Shown: positions 1 through 7,010, counted from the first letter of the stretch. The stretch is 12,357 bases of DNA from Candidatus Gastranaerophilales bacterium (GCA_021201175.1 JAJQFK010000214.1:1-12357); one strand, 5' to 3'. Numbers and translations: made by a program. Notes: generated by a model from the sequence alone, not told the origin.

Positions 1-117
1 TTTTCGATGACTCCTCGTCACCGAAAAATTGGGGCTCACCTTTTCAAGACGCCACTCAAAAATTTCGCTCGCGCTTCTTATCGCGAAATTTTCTCGGACA
101 TATTAGAATATCTAATT
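1..117. repeat. structured short interspersed repeat (left end may be cut by the window)
   Basis: This non-coding block contains two inverted repeats. The first (1-27) has arms TTTTCG/CGAAAA and TGAC/GTCA around a 5-nt loop, with one A/C mismatch. The second pairs AAAATTTCGC (59-68) with GCGAAATTTT (83-92) across 14 nt. The right part, CGCGAAATTTTCTCGGACAT (82-101), recurs exactly, on the opposite strand, at 8379-8398 inside the amidase gene, and weaker similarity continues to about 120. The block is locally richer in G+C than its surroundings and ends within a base or two of the antitoxin stop codon. Hairpins plus a second copy suggest a dispersed palindromic element. The family is not one I can name, and the true left boundary is outside the window. 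Confidence 0.6.
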
Positions 118-384
118 TTAAGCATTTAAATCCTTGAACATTTCATCGACATCAGAATATGATTTTGATAAACCGATTCCTTGTTCAACATCTTTAATAG
201 CTTTTATGGTTTCTGAATTTGGAGTATTTATAGAAACATCAAACGGAAACCCTTTGTGTCTTACAACAGCTTTCGCAAAAATATTAATTGCAGCAGACAT
301 AGATAACCCTAATTCAGAGCAAAGTTTATCAAATTGTTCTTTTAAATTTTCATCAATTCTTACGCAAATACTGCTATTCGCCAT
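118..384 (-). CDS. RelB/DinJ-family type II antitoxin, no toxin gene visible
   Basis: The 88-residue protein has the layout of DinJ/RelB antitoxins. An N-terminal ribbon-helix-helix begins with a strand (SICVRIDENL, about 5-14). Helices with the family signature ELGLSMSAAINIFAKAVV follow (24-41), then GFPFDV (45-50), and an acidic C-terminal tail ending DEMFKDLNA that would normally wrap the toxin. Such proteins bind their own promoter through the ribbon-helix-helix and neutralise a RelE/YafQ-type ribonuclease. Start: ATG with GGAGG about 5 nt upstream. The gene looks intact, with promoter and operator. The toxin gene usually follows within a few bases, but the 117 bases downstream hold only the repeat; the first ATG there (99-101) opens a 7-codon frame. 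Orphan antitoxin, or a toxin displaced by the repeat. Confidence 0.88.
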   Translation of the reverse strand: MANSSICVRIDENLKEQFDKLCSELGLSMSAAINIFAKAVVRHKGFPFDVSINTPNSETIKAIKDVEQGIGLSKSYSDVDEMFKDLNA

Positions 385-398
385 ATTGCCTCCAAAAT

Positions 399-412
399 TT
401 ACTGTACAGTAA
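399..412. promoter_or_regulatory. palindromic operator of the antitoxin gene
   Basis: TTACTGTACAGTAA is a perfect 14-bp palindrome lying just downstream of the predicted -10 box and over the expected transcription start. A related half-site (ACTGTAA, 446-452) lies just upstream of the -35 box. RelB/DinJ antitoxins repress their own transcription by binding such palindromes; that this protein binds this site is inference. Confidence 0.6.
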
Positions 413-413
413 T

Positions 414-442
414 ATTACAAACTACAATTATTACATTGTCAA
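414..442 (-). promoter_or_regulatory. sigma-70-type promoter of the antitoxin gene
   Basis: On the minus strand, TTGACA (437-442) is a perfect -35 box and is separated by 17 nt from TGTAAT (414-419), a 5/6 match to the -10 consensus. The predicted start falls near 407, giving a leader of about 20 nt with GGAGG before the ATG. Confidence 0.65.
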
Positions 443-524
443 TACACTGTAATTAAATATTAATAATTAAATTTATGATATGTGATTTATTTTTGATGAT
501 TAAATTTTTGCGAACACTTTTAAC

Positions 525-549
525 AAAAAAAAAGCCTGTATGACTCCTT
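525..549 (-). terminator. weak intrinsic terminator after tRNA-Glu
   Basis: Read on the minus strand, AAGGAGTC (549-542) can pair with GGCTTTTT (536-529) across a 5-nt loop, with three G-U pairs. A run of T continues to 525. It lies 10 nt after the tRNA CCA end. The position and T-run fit a terminator; the stem is weak. Confidence 0.35.
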
Positions 550-558
550 GATTTAAAA

Positions 559-634
559 TGGTACTCCCAAGGGGATTTGAACCCCTGTCGCATCCGTGAA
601 AGGGATGTGTCCTAGGCCTCTAGACGATGGGAGC
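559..634 (-). tRNA. tRNA-Glu (anticodon TTC)
   Basis: The reverse complement folds as a 76-nt tRNA including an encoded CCA end (559-561). The acceptor stem GCTCCCA pairs with TGGGAGT, with a G-U pair at position 1-72. The D-arm contains the GTCTAGAGGCCTAGGAC typical of tRNA-Glu. The anticodon arm ATCCC-TTTCACG-GGAT-like segment carries anticodon TTC, and the T-arm has AGGGG-TTCAAAT-CCCCT. The gene is single, with its own promoter upstream. The 3' end faces the antitoxin and repeat region, a common place for integrated elements, but I found no duplicated tRNA 3' end there. Confidence 0.95.
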
Positions 635-651
635 CTAACCCGATATCAATA

Positions 652-680
652 AGTTTATCCGAAGCATAGTTTAAAGTCAA
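652..680 (-). promoter_or_regulatory. promoter of tRNA-Glu
   Basis: On the minus strand, TTGACT (675-680) and TAAACT (652-657) are separated by 17 nt. The predicted start near 645 is about 11 nt before the mature tRNA 5' end at 634. It lies between the permease stop codon and the tRNA, so the tRNA need not depend on permease transcription. Confidence 0.55.
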
Positions 681-696
681 GCATAATATTATAAAA

Positions 697-1521
697 TTAT
701 TCTTTTATACCTCCATTTAGTATATCGTTAATAAAATATTTGCGGCCGACTAAGAATACAATAATAACAGGAATACAGCAAATAACAGAAAAAGCAGCCA
801 ATGCACCCCAATCAGTAATTTCTCGAAAACTCCCTTTAAAATTAGCAAGCGCCAAAGGCAAAGTACGCATGCAATCTGAATTTGTAACAATTAGCGGCCA
901 CATGAAGCTGTTCCATGTCGTGATAAATGTAAAAATAGCAAGAGTTGAAAGTGCCGGCATTGCCAGCGGGAGTGCAATCTTATAAAATACTTCAAATTTT
1001 GAACAACCGTCTATTTCTGCAGAAGCTTCCATGTCTTTTGGCATGGATTTGAACCATTGCCGCATCATGAAAACTCCAAATCCTCCGAATAGCCCCGGAA
1101 TTATTAATGACTGATAAGTATCTATCCAATGAAACTGCTTCATTATAAAAAATAACGGAACTATGTTTACCTGCGGCGGTATCATCATAGATACCAGTAT
1201 TAATAAAAAAAGAATTTCCTTATTTTTAAATTCAAATCTTGCAAACGCATATCCTGCCATTGCTGATATTATCACCTGACCGGCAGTTGTTGCTGCCGCA
1301 ACAAACATACTGTTATAGAAATATCTAAATATATCTGAGTTAGTAACTGTATATTTATAATTTTCAAAAGTAAAAGGATTCGGAATAATAGTTACTCCTC
1401 CTGAAAAAATCTGTTTATCAGTCATAAAAGACAGTGAAAACATGTAAACAAACGGAATCAGCATAGATAAAGCGCCTAATCCCAATATAAAATAACACAA
1501 GATTTTATAAAATTTTTTCAT
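697..1521 (-). CDS. carbohydrate ABC transporter permease, MalG/UgpE family, isolated
   Basis: The 274-residue inner-membrane protein belongs to the MalG-like (CUT1) permeases, which form one half of the channel of a binding-protein-dependent sugar importer. Six hydrophobic segments are visible (roughly 8-30, 72-97, 102-127, 138-156, 188-209, 242-260). The cytoplasmic EAA loop that docks the ATPase is at 165-189, with E165, A166, G172 and the closing ALPLAMP. The C-terminus ILNGGIKE is family-typical. The length is normal and the frame intact. Such genes normally follow a binding-protein gene and a MalF-type permease gene. Here the gene is first and last in its transcript: a divergent DedA gene lies 57 bp upstream and a tRNA downstream. 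No Shine-Dalgarno precedes the ATG. Substrate cannot be told; partners must be elsewhere. Confidence 0.9.
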   Translation of the reverse strand: MKKFYKILCYFILGLGALSMLIPFVYMFSLSFMTDKQIFSGGVTIIPNPFTFENYKYTVTNSDIFRYFYNSMFVAAATTAGQVIISAMAGYAFARFEFKNKEILFLLILVSMMIPPQVNIVPLFFIMKQFHWIDTYQSLIIPGLFGGFGVFMMRQWFKSMPKDMEASAEIDGCSKFEVFYKIALPLAMPALSTLAIFTFITTWNSFMWPLIVTNSDCMRTLPLALANFKGSFREITDWGALAAFSVICCIPVIIVFLVGRKYFINDILNGGIKE

Positions 1522-1578
1522 AAAATAATAATAACATTATTTAAATTTAAAAATCCATCTTTATGATAAAATTAATTT

Positions 1579-2157
1579 ATGCACGAAATTTTTATGAAAA
1601 TGAATGAAATATTTCAATCAATGGGAGTTCAAGGTTTAGCTTTAAATTCTTTTATAGAGAGTTTCTTTCTTGTTCCGCCGCCTGATTTTCTCTTAATTGT
1701 AATGGATTTGGCGAATCCTTCAAAAGCCTTGTACTACGCACTAATATGTACAATCGCATCTGCTTTTGGAGGCGGCATTGGATACGCTATAGGTTATTGG
1801 GGCGGCAGACCCGCTTTTAACTGGTTTTTCAGAAAGGGCGGGAAAGAAAAGTTTGAAGCAGTCGAAAACTTGTATAATAAGTACGGAGTTCTGGCAGTTT
1901 TCTTTTCTGCTTTTACCCCGATTCCTTATAAAGTTTTTACTATCGCAAGCGGAATCTTAAGCATGAATTTTTGGAAATTTATGCTCGCAAGTTTTTTTGG
2001 CAGAGGTTTAAGATTCTTTATAGTAAGTCTGGTTTTAATGCTGTTCGGCGAAGCCGTTAAACAGTATATTGAAGTTGTTATTATCGCGGTAAGTATAGTT
2101 ATTGTACTATTTTTCGTCATTCTCTACAAAAAAAGAAAGTCACTTTTTAAACCGTAA
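1579..2157 (+). CDS. DedA/VTT-family (SNARE-associated) membrane protein
   Basis: The 192-residue protein resembles the DedA superfamily (YqaA-like branch). Members are polytopic inner-membrane proteins linked to lipid translocation; some recycle undecaprenyl phosphate. The N-terminal re-entrant-like region (17-40) has E27 and the Pro-rich LVPPPDF (31-37). A Gly-rich helix follows (58-75, GGGIGYAIGYWGGR), then FSAFTPIPYK (109-118), and the conserved helix FFGRGLRFF (139-147) with two arginines. A C-terminal hydrophobic helix (163-184) ends in a basic tail. No Shine-Dalgarno precedes this ATG; Met6 or Met8 are possible starts. It is divergent from the permease across a 57-bp AT-rich gap and convergent with rfbA, whose stop lies 35 bp away. 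Exact substrate is not deducible. Confidence 0.85.
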   Translation: MHEIFMKMNEIFQSMGVQGLALNSFIESFFLVPPPDFLLIVMDLANPSKALYYALICTIASAFGGGIGYAIGYWGGRPAFNWFFRKGGKEKFEAVENLYNKYGVLAVFFSAFTPIPYKVFTIASGILSMNFWKFMLASFFGRGLRFFIVSLVLMLFGEAVKQYIEVVIIAVSIVIVLFFVILYKKRKSLFKP

Positions 2158-2192
2158 TTGAGAAATTTTCTTGAACAAACTATTACCGGACA

Positions 2193-3080
2193 TTACCGGA
2201 TTTTATTTTGTTTACATATATTTAAGACATACTGAAAATACGGGTTATTTGGATATTTTTCAGCTGTAGAATATAACTGCTCCATTGAAATATAACCCAT
2301 TCTGAAAGCGACCTCCTCAAGACAAGCAATTTTAAATCCCTGATTATTTTCAATAGTACGAACAAATGAAGAAGCTTGCAGCAAAGATTCATGGGTTCCT
2401 GTATCAAGCCATGCGAACCCCCTTCCTAAAATTTCTACATAAACTTTACCTTGTTTAAGATATGTATTATTCAGGTCAGTAATTTCTAATTCCCCTCGAG
2501 CCGACGGTCGTTGATTTTTTACGTAATCAACAACTTTGTTATCGTAAAAATATAATCCGGTAACAGCATATTGCGATTTTGGATTAGAAGGTTTTTCAAC
2601 AATAGAAACAGCTTTGTAATCATTATCAAATTCTACAACACCAAAACGCCACGGATCTTTTACCTGATACGCAAATAAAGCAACACCGCCTTGCGTTTGA
2701 ATGCGATTTGCGGCATTTTTTAAAGTCTTTGAGAATCCCGGACCGTAAAATATATTATCACCTAAAATCAGTGCGCAACAATCATCCCCTATAAATTCTT
2801 TTCCTAAAATAAATGCCTGTGCCAGTCCGTCCGGACTCGGCTGCTCTTTATATTGAAAATTTATTCCGTATTGACTGCCATCGCCTAGCAATTTCTTAAA
2901 ATTAGGCAAATCTTGAGGGGTTGAAATGATTAAAATTTCTTTTATCCCTGCCAGCATAAGAACAGAAATAGGATGATAAATCATTGGCTTATCATACACG
3001 GGCAGCAATTGTTTTGAAATAGCTATTGTAGAAGGATAAAGCCTTGTGCCGGCGCCTCCGGCTAAAATTATTCCTTTCAC
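2193..3080 (-). CDS. rfbA: glucose-1-phosphate thymidylyltransferase
   Basis: This enzyme joins dTTP and glucose 1-phosphate to give dTDP-glucose, step 1 of dTDP-L-rhamnose synthesis in the cytoplasm. The 295-residue length is normal. Visible motifs are the nucleotide-binding GGAGTRL (8-14) with K23, EQPSPDGLAQA (79-89), LGDN (106-109), EKP (162-164) and GRGFAWLDTG (219-228). The segment DPWRFG (142-147) replaces the more usual DPERYG. The start is GTG at 3078-3080, overlapping the rfbD stop by four bases (GTGA), with GAGGTG a few bases upstream; the next Met is residue 33, too late. It is the last gene of the rfbCBDA operon, which suggests translational coupling to rfbD. Confidence 0.96.
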   Translation of the reverse strand: MKGIILAGGAGTRLYPSTIAISKQLLPVYDKPMIYHPISVLMLAGIKEILIISTPQDLPNFKKLLGDGSQYGINFQYKEQPSPDGLAQAFILGKEFIGDDCCALILGDNIFYGPGFSKTLKNAANRIQTQGGVALFAYQVKDPWRFGVVEFDNDYKAVSIVEKPSNPKSQYAVTGLYFYDNKVVDYVKNQRPSARGELEITDLNNTYLKQGKVYVEILGRGFAWLDTGTHESLLQASSFVRTIENNQGFKIACLEEVAFRMGYISMEQLYSTAEKYPNNPYFQYVLNICKQNKIR

Positions 3081-3898
3081 TCACACCTCAATTCCAAATA
3101 ATTTTTAAGTGCTGATTCCCAATTTCTGCATATTTTGTTATTTTCCATAATGCTGTTGAAAGGTCGTTTTGCAGGTCTTGGAAATTCCTCGCTTGTGCAA
3201 GGAATAAGATTAACCTGTATATTGGACAATTCAAAAATTTTCTTTGCAAAACCATACCAGCTTGTTTCGCCGGAGCCGCAAACGTGATATATTCCGTACG
3301 GCAAATTTTCTTTTATAATTTTTACTATACCGTTTGCCAGTTCTACTGTCCACGTAGGGCAGCCGACTTGGTCATCAACAACCTTTAATTCTTCTTTATT
3401 TCTAAGGCTTAGCATTGTTTCCACAAAATTTTTACCGTGATGTCCATATAACCAGCTAGTTCGAGTTATGTAGTATTTATCACATTCTTGAACAGCCTTT
3501 TCGCCTGCAAGTTTTGATTCTCCATACACATTTATGGGATTTACGGGGTCATTTGTTTGATATTTTTCTTTTTTACTTCCGTCAAAAACGTAATCCGTAG
3601 AAATATAAATCAGGGTAATATTGAGATTCTTTGCTATTTTAGCTATATTTTCAGTACCGGTTTTATTAATTTTAAACGCTGTTTCTTTATCTTCTTCCGC
3701 CTTATCAACGTTTGTATACGCGGCACAATGAACTATAAAATCCGGCTGATAATTGCTTAATACCTGTTCAACACTCTCAATTTGAGTTATATCCATATTA
3801 TCAATATCTGTTTCAATTACATCGAAACCTTCATCTTCAAGAATAGGACATAAATCCTGTCCGAGCATTCCTTTGGCACCGGTAACAAGAACCTTCAT
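3077..3898 (-). CDS. rfbD: dTDP-4-dehydrorhamnose reductase
   Basis: This NAD(P)H-dependent short-chain dehydrogenase makes dTDP-L-rhamnose in the last step of the pathway. The 273-residue protein has the Rossmann motif TGAKGMLG (6-13), HCAAYTNVDKAE (57-68), STDYVFDG (100-107), the catalytic YGESK pair Y125 and K129, and a C-terminal RPAKRPFNS substrate-binding segment. The ATG overlaps the rfbB stop by one base (TAATG), with AGGTG upstream, and its stop overlaps the rfbA GTG. The lengths, motifs and frame are all intact. Confidence 0.96.
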   Translation of the reverse strand: MKVLVTGAKGMLGQDLCPILEDEGFDVIETDIDNMDITQIESVEQVLSNYQPDFIVHCAAYTNVDKAEEDKETAFKINKTGTENIAKIAKNLNITLIYISTDYVFDGSKKEKYQTNDPVNPINVYGESKLAGEKAVQECDKYYITRTSWLYGHHGKNFVETMLSLRNKEELKVVDDQVGCPTWTVELANGIVKIIKENLPYGIYHVCGSGETSWYGFAKKIFELSNIQVNLIPCTSEEFPRPAKRPFNSIMENNKICRNWESALKNYLELRCE

Positions 3899-4878
3899 TA
3901 TAATACACCTGCCTTTTTATTTTCAATATTTTTTATCCATTGTTGATTATTCAAATACCAGTCAATAGTAATTTTGATACCTTTTTCAAAAGTCAAAGAC
4001 GGCGACCAGCCGAGTTCGGACTGTATTTTATCATTACTGATAGCATATCTTCTATCATGCCCGAGTCTGTCTTGAACATATTGAATACAAGACTCATCTT
4101 TCCCCATAGCTTCTAAAATCAGCTTTGTAATTTCCAGATTGGTTTTTTCATTATGTCCGCCGATATTATAAACTTCACCTACAGTTCCCGAATGAAGAAC
4201 GGTATCTATAGCGCTGCAATGGTCATAAACATAGAGCCAATCTCTTACATTAAGCCCGTCGCCGTATACCGGAACCTTTTCACCCTTTAAGAGTTTTGAA
4301 ATAAAGAACGGAATTAGCTTTTCAGGATACTGATAAGGTCCGTAATTATTAGAACACCTTGTATTCAAAACAGGCAGCTTGTAGGTTTCAAAGTAAGCTC
4401 TTACAAGTAAATCAGCGCTTGCTTTTGAGGCAGAATACGGACTATTAGGCGCAAGAGGTGTTGTTTCATAAAAATAACCCGTTTTTCCCAAAGTACCATA
4501 TACTTCATCTGTAGAAACCTGTAAAAATCTTTGGATTCCGAGTTCTTTACAAGATTGTAAAAGATTTAACGTTCCTTTTACGTTTGTTTCAATAAATATC
4601 TCAGGAGTACTAATTGAGCGGTCTACATGGCTTTCCGCCGCAAAATTCACTACACAGTCTACTTCCGAAATAAGTTCTTTTACCAATTTTTTATCACAAA
4701 TATTACCGTGTACAAAAGTATAATTAGCATTGTTTTTTACATCGTCCAGATTCTCAATATTTCCGGCATAAGTTAAAGCATCTAAATTTATTACTTTATA
4801 ATCTTTATATTTATTAAGAATATGTCTAATAAAGCAGCTTCCTATAAATCCGGCACCGCCGGTAACCAGTATCTTCAT
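3898..4878 (-). CDS. rfbB: dTDP-glucose 4,6-dehydratase
   Basis: This NAD+-dependent enzyme converts dTDP-glucose to dTDP-4-keto-6-deoxyglucose, step 2 of the rhamnose pathway. The 326-residue length is typical. Visible motifs are the nucleotide-binding GGAGFIG (7-13), DALTYAGN (33-40), NFAAESHVDRSI (78-89), the catalytic STDEVYG (122-128; T123, D124, E125), YSASK (148-152; Y148 and K152), and CSNNYGPYQYPEKLIP (175-190). Start: ATG two bases after the rfbC stop, with AAGGA overlapping the end of rfbC. Confidence 0.97.
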   Translation of the reverse strand: MKILVTGGAGFIGSCFIRHILNKYKDYKVINLDALTYAGNIENLDDVKNNANYTFVHGNICDKKLVKELISEVDCVVNFAAESHVDRSISTPEIFIETNVKGTLNLLQSCKELGIQRFLQVSTDEVYGTLGKTGYFYETTPLAPNSPYSASKASADLLVRAYFETYKLPVLNTRCSNNYGPYQYPEKLIPFFISKLLKGEKVPVYGDGLNVRDWLYVYDHCSAIDTVLHSGTVGEVYNIGGHNEKTNLEITKLILEAMGKDESCIQYVQDRLGHDRRYAISNDKIQSELGWSPSLTFEKGIKITIDWYLNNQQWIKNIENKKAGVL

Positions 4879-4880
4879 AT

Positions 4881-5426
4881 TTAATCCTTTATATCTTTTA
4901 AAAAGGGCTGATTTTTATCCTTTTCGCTTAACAATGGAACAAAATCAATACCCCAGTTGACATTTATATCTGAATCATTCCAACGAACACCCCTATCGTG
5001 TTCTTTTGAAAATTCATTTGAGGCTTTGTACAAAAGTTCGGCAGTTTCACTAAGGACAACGAAACCATGAGCAAATCCTTCCGGAATAAAAAGCATGTGT
5101 TTATTTTGTGCGGATAGCTTTTCGCCTACCCATTTTCCAAAAGAATCAGAATCCCTTCTTATATCAACAGCAACATCAAAAATTTCGCCCTGAATACATC
5201 TTACCAGTTTTGCTTGTGCTTTGGGGGCAGCCTGATAATGGAGTCCTCTTAAAACACCCTTAGAAGATTTTGAATGATTATCTTGATTAAATTCAACATA
5301 AATTCCATTTGCCTTAAATTCGGATTTTTTATAACCTTCAAGAAAAAATCCTCTGTCATCATCAAAAACTTTCGGAATAACGAGTACCACATCCGGAATA
5401 TTTAATTTTTTAAATTCAAACGGCAT
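4881..5426 (-). CDS. rfbC: dTDP-4-dehydrorhamnose 3,5-epimerase
   Basis: This cupin-fold enzyme epimerises dTDP-4-keto-6-deoxyglucose at C3 and C5, step 3 of the rhamnose pathway. The 181-residue protein shows DDRGFF (23-28), the QDNHSKSSKGVLRGLHYQ block (48-65) with R60 and the catalytic base H63, PEGFAHGF (115-122), and LLYKAS (131-136) carrying the catalytic Tyr133. It is the first gene of the operon. Start: ATG with AGGGGA (complement of 5435-5440) at good spacing. A leader of about 90 nt and a promoter lie upstream. No glycosyltransferase or wall-assembly gene is linked in this window, so where the rhamnose goes is unknown. Confidence 0.96.
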   Translation of the reverse strand: MPFEFKKLNIPDVVLVIPKVFDDDRGFFLEGYKKSEFKANGIYVEFNQDNHSKSSKGVLRGLHYQAAPKAQAKLVRCIQGEIFDVAVDIRRDSDSFGKWVGEKLSAQNKHMLFIPEGFAHGFVVLSETAELLYKASNEFSKEHDRGVRWNDSDINVNWGIDFVPLLSEKDKNQPFLKDIKD

Positions 5427-5492
5427 AAAAACTATCCCCTGTTATATTGTACTAAAGAACTGTACCTGAAGAACATTCTACAGTTATATTCA

Positions 5493-5507
5493 GCAGTACA
5501 AAACTGC
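5493..5507 (-). promoter_or_regulatory. hairpin in the rfbC leader
   Basis: GCAGT and ACTGC form a perfect 5-bp stem around a 5-nt loop, about 15 nt after the predicted rfb transcription start. The leader of about 90 nt also repeats GTAC, CAGTT and AATATAAC. It could be a structured leader, but the stem is short and I see no known riboswitch or T-box signature. Confidence 0.25.
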
Positions 5508-5524
5508 CAATACAAACTGTGTAC

Positions 5525-5553
5525 ATTATATCAAAGAAAGATTTTTTTGTATA
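5525..5553 (-). promoter_or_regulatory. promoter of the rfbCBDA operon
   Basis: On the minus strand, TATAAT (5525-5530) is a perfect -10 box. TATACA (5548-5553, 4/6 match) lies 17 nt upstream. The predicted start is near 5518, leaving about 90 nt to the rfbC ATG. It sits in the 142-bp gap between the gdh stop and rfbC. Confidence 0.6.
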
Positions 5554-5568
5554 CACAGCGCACCAAAA

Positions 5569-6945
5569 TTATATAACACCCTGTGCAATCATTGCGGAAG
5601 CTATCTTTTTGAACGCTGCTATATTTGCGCCGGCAGGGTAATTTATGCCATATTCAAATTCATCTGCTGCCTGCTTGCATTGATTAAAAATGTTAACCAT
5701 TATATTTTCAAGCTTCTTATCAACTTCTTCAAAAGACCAGAAGGTACGTATTGAATTCTGGCTCATTTCAAGGGCAGATGTTGCGACTCCGCCGGCATTT
5801 GCTGCTTTTGCGGGAGCCAGTAAAACATTATTTTCAATAAAATATTCTATTGCTTCATTACTGCAAGGCATATTAGCGCCTTCCCCTATTGCAATAACAC
5901 CGCTGTTAACAAGCAATTGCGCCGTTTTAAGATTAATATCATTTTGCGTTGCGCACGGGAGAACAATATCTGCTTTTATTGTATAAACAGCCGGAATATC
6001 CCCGTCATTTTCTTTGTATACTGCTGATGGTACAGACTTTAGATACTCTTTTATACGTGCTCTTTTAACTTCTTTTATATCTTTAATGATTTCTAAGTTG
6101 ATTCCGTTTTCATCATATATACAGCCGGAAGAATCACTCATTGCTATAACCTTAGCGCCCATCTGTTGTGATTTTTCACATGCATAGATTGCTACATTTC
6201 CGGAGCCTGATATTGTAACTGTTTTTCCGTTAATGTCATGCCCGTTAGCACTAAGCATTTCACGCATGAAATATAATAAACCGTAGCCGGTAGCTTCTTT
6301 TCTTGCAAGCGACCCGCCGTATTCAAGCCCTTTACCCGTTAATACACCTGCTTCATAAGCATTTCTTATTCGGCGGTACTGCCCGAATAAATATCCTATT
6401 TCTCTCCCGCCGACACCAATATCACCTGCGGGGACATCAGTATCCTGCCCGATATATTTATAAAGTTCAGTCATAAAACTCTGACAAAAACTCATAATTT
6501 CAAAGTCAGTTTTATCTTTTGGATTAAAATCGGAACCGCCCTTTCCTCCGCCTATCGGAAGCCCTGTAAGCGAGTTTTTAAATACTTGCTCAAATGCAAG
6601 AAATTTCATTATACTCTGGTTGACAGACGGATGAAATCTTAAACCGCCTTTATAAGGTCCGATTGAACCGTTAAATTGGACACGGTAGCCCCTATTTACA
6701 TTTATTTTCCCCTTTGAATCTACCCACGGAACACGAAATGATACAATTCTTTCAGGTTCTGTAAGTCTTTCGAGCAATGCGTTACTTCTGTATTCTTCTT
6801 CATTTTTTATAATTAACGGTTCTAAAGAATATAATACCTCTTTTACTGCTTGAATAAATTCAACCTCGTTTTTATTTTTATCTTCAATTTTTCTTATAAC
6901 TTCTTCTAAATAAGCAGATTTTTTTCTTTCCAAACAGTAATTCAT
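5569..6945 (-). CDS. gdhA: glutamate dehydrogenase, NADP-type, hexameric class
   Basis: The enzyme interconverts 2-oxoglutarate plus ammonium and glutamate, usually in the assimilatory direction for NADPH forms. I start it at the ATG at 6943-6945 (458 residues), because GGAG (complement of 6955-6958) lies 9 nt upstream. The in-frame ATG at 6958-6960 overlaps that site and has none of its own. In the 458-residue numbering, GPYKGGLRFHP (96-106) holds substrate lysine K99, GGGKGG (132-137) holds catalytic K135, PAGDIGVG (172-179) holds catalytic D175, and GSGNVA (247-252) is the dinucleotide motif. The SDSSG after the second Rossmann strand matches NADP enzymes such as E. coli GdhA. It lies just downstream of the amidase on the same strand, with its own putative promoter. 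Confidence 0.96.
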   Translation of the reverse strand: MNYCLERKKSAYLEEVIRKIEDKNKNEVEFIQAVKEVLYSLEPLIIKNEEEYRSNALLERLTEPERIVSFRVPWVDSKGKINVNRGYRVQFNGSIGPYKGGLRFHPSVNQSIMKFLAFEQVFKNSLTGLPIGGGKGGSDFNPKDKTDFEIMSFCQSFMTELYKYIGQDTDVPAGDIGVGGREIGYLFGQYRRIRNAYEAGVLTGKGLEYGGSLARKEATGYGLLYFMREMLSANGHDINGKTVTISGSGNVAIYACEKSQQMGAKVIAMSDSSGCIYDENGINLEIIKDIKEVKRARIKEYLKSVPSAVYKENDGDIPAVYTIKADIVLPCATQNDINLKTAQLLVNSGVIAIGEGANMPCSNEAIEYFIENNVLLAPAKAANAGGVATSALEMSQNSIRTFWSFEEVDKKLENIMVNIFNQCKQAADEFEYGINYPAGANIAAFKKIASAMIAQGVI

Positions 6946-6960
6946 AAAAATATTCTCCAT

Positions 6961-6981
6961 TTTTTGTAATTTTTACAAAAA
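6961..6981. promoter_or_regulatory. perfect inverted repeat, probable gdhA operator
   Basis: TTTTTGTAA and TTACAAAAA form a perfect 9-bp inverted repeat with a 3-nt TTT centre. It abuts the -10 box and covers the expected start of gdhA transcription. Symmetry and position suggest a repressor or nitrogen-regulator site. The core GTA-N5-TAC does not fit the NtcA spacing GTA-N8-TAC. It has no T-tail on the minus strand, so it is an unlikely terminator for the amidase. Confidence 0.45.
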
Positions 6982-7010
6982 TTATAGCATATTTTTCATT
7001 TTTTGAGCAA
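6981..7010 (-). promoter_or_regulatory. putative gdhA promoter
   Basis: On the minus strand, TATAAT (6981-6986) is a perfect -10 box. The best -35 is TTGCTC (7005-7010) at 18 nt, only a half match, and it lies within the last codons of the amidase gene. The predicted start is near 6974, inside the inverted repeat. Confidence 0.45.

Noticed and set aside
99..101. ATG right after the antitoxin as a toxin start
   Set aside because: The frame stops after 7 codons within the repeat hairpin; no toxin-like residues in any minus frame to the window edge.
1..117. CRISPR repeat or IS end
   Set aside because: No regular spacing of identical repeats and no transposase; only one other partial copy in the window.
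134..412. Plus-strand open frame across the antitoxin region
   Set aside because: It is the complement of a clear antitoxin gene and covers its promoter; no family features or ribosome site.
385..634. Integration of an element at the tRNA-Glu 3' end
   Set aside because: The antitoxin and repeat lie downstream of the tRNA 3' end, but no second copy of that end and no integrase gene are visible.
2182..2200. Direct repeat ATTACCGGA twice (2182-2190, 2192-2200) at the DedA/rfbA convergence
   Set aside because: Nine bases repeated once, the second copy within the rfbA stop region; no hairpin or T-run, so not a supported terminator or attachment site.
6961..6981. NtcA site or amidase terminator
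   Set aside because: Core is GTA-N5-TAC rather than GTA-N8-TAC, and no T-run follows the stem on the minus strand.
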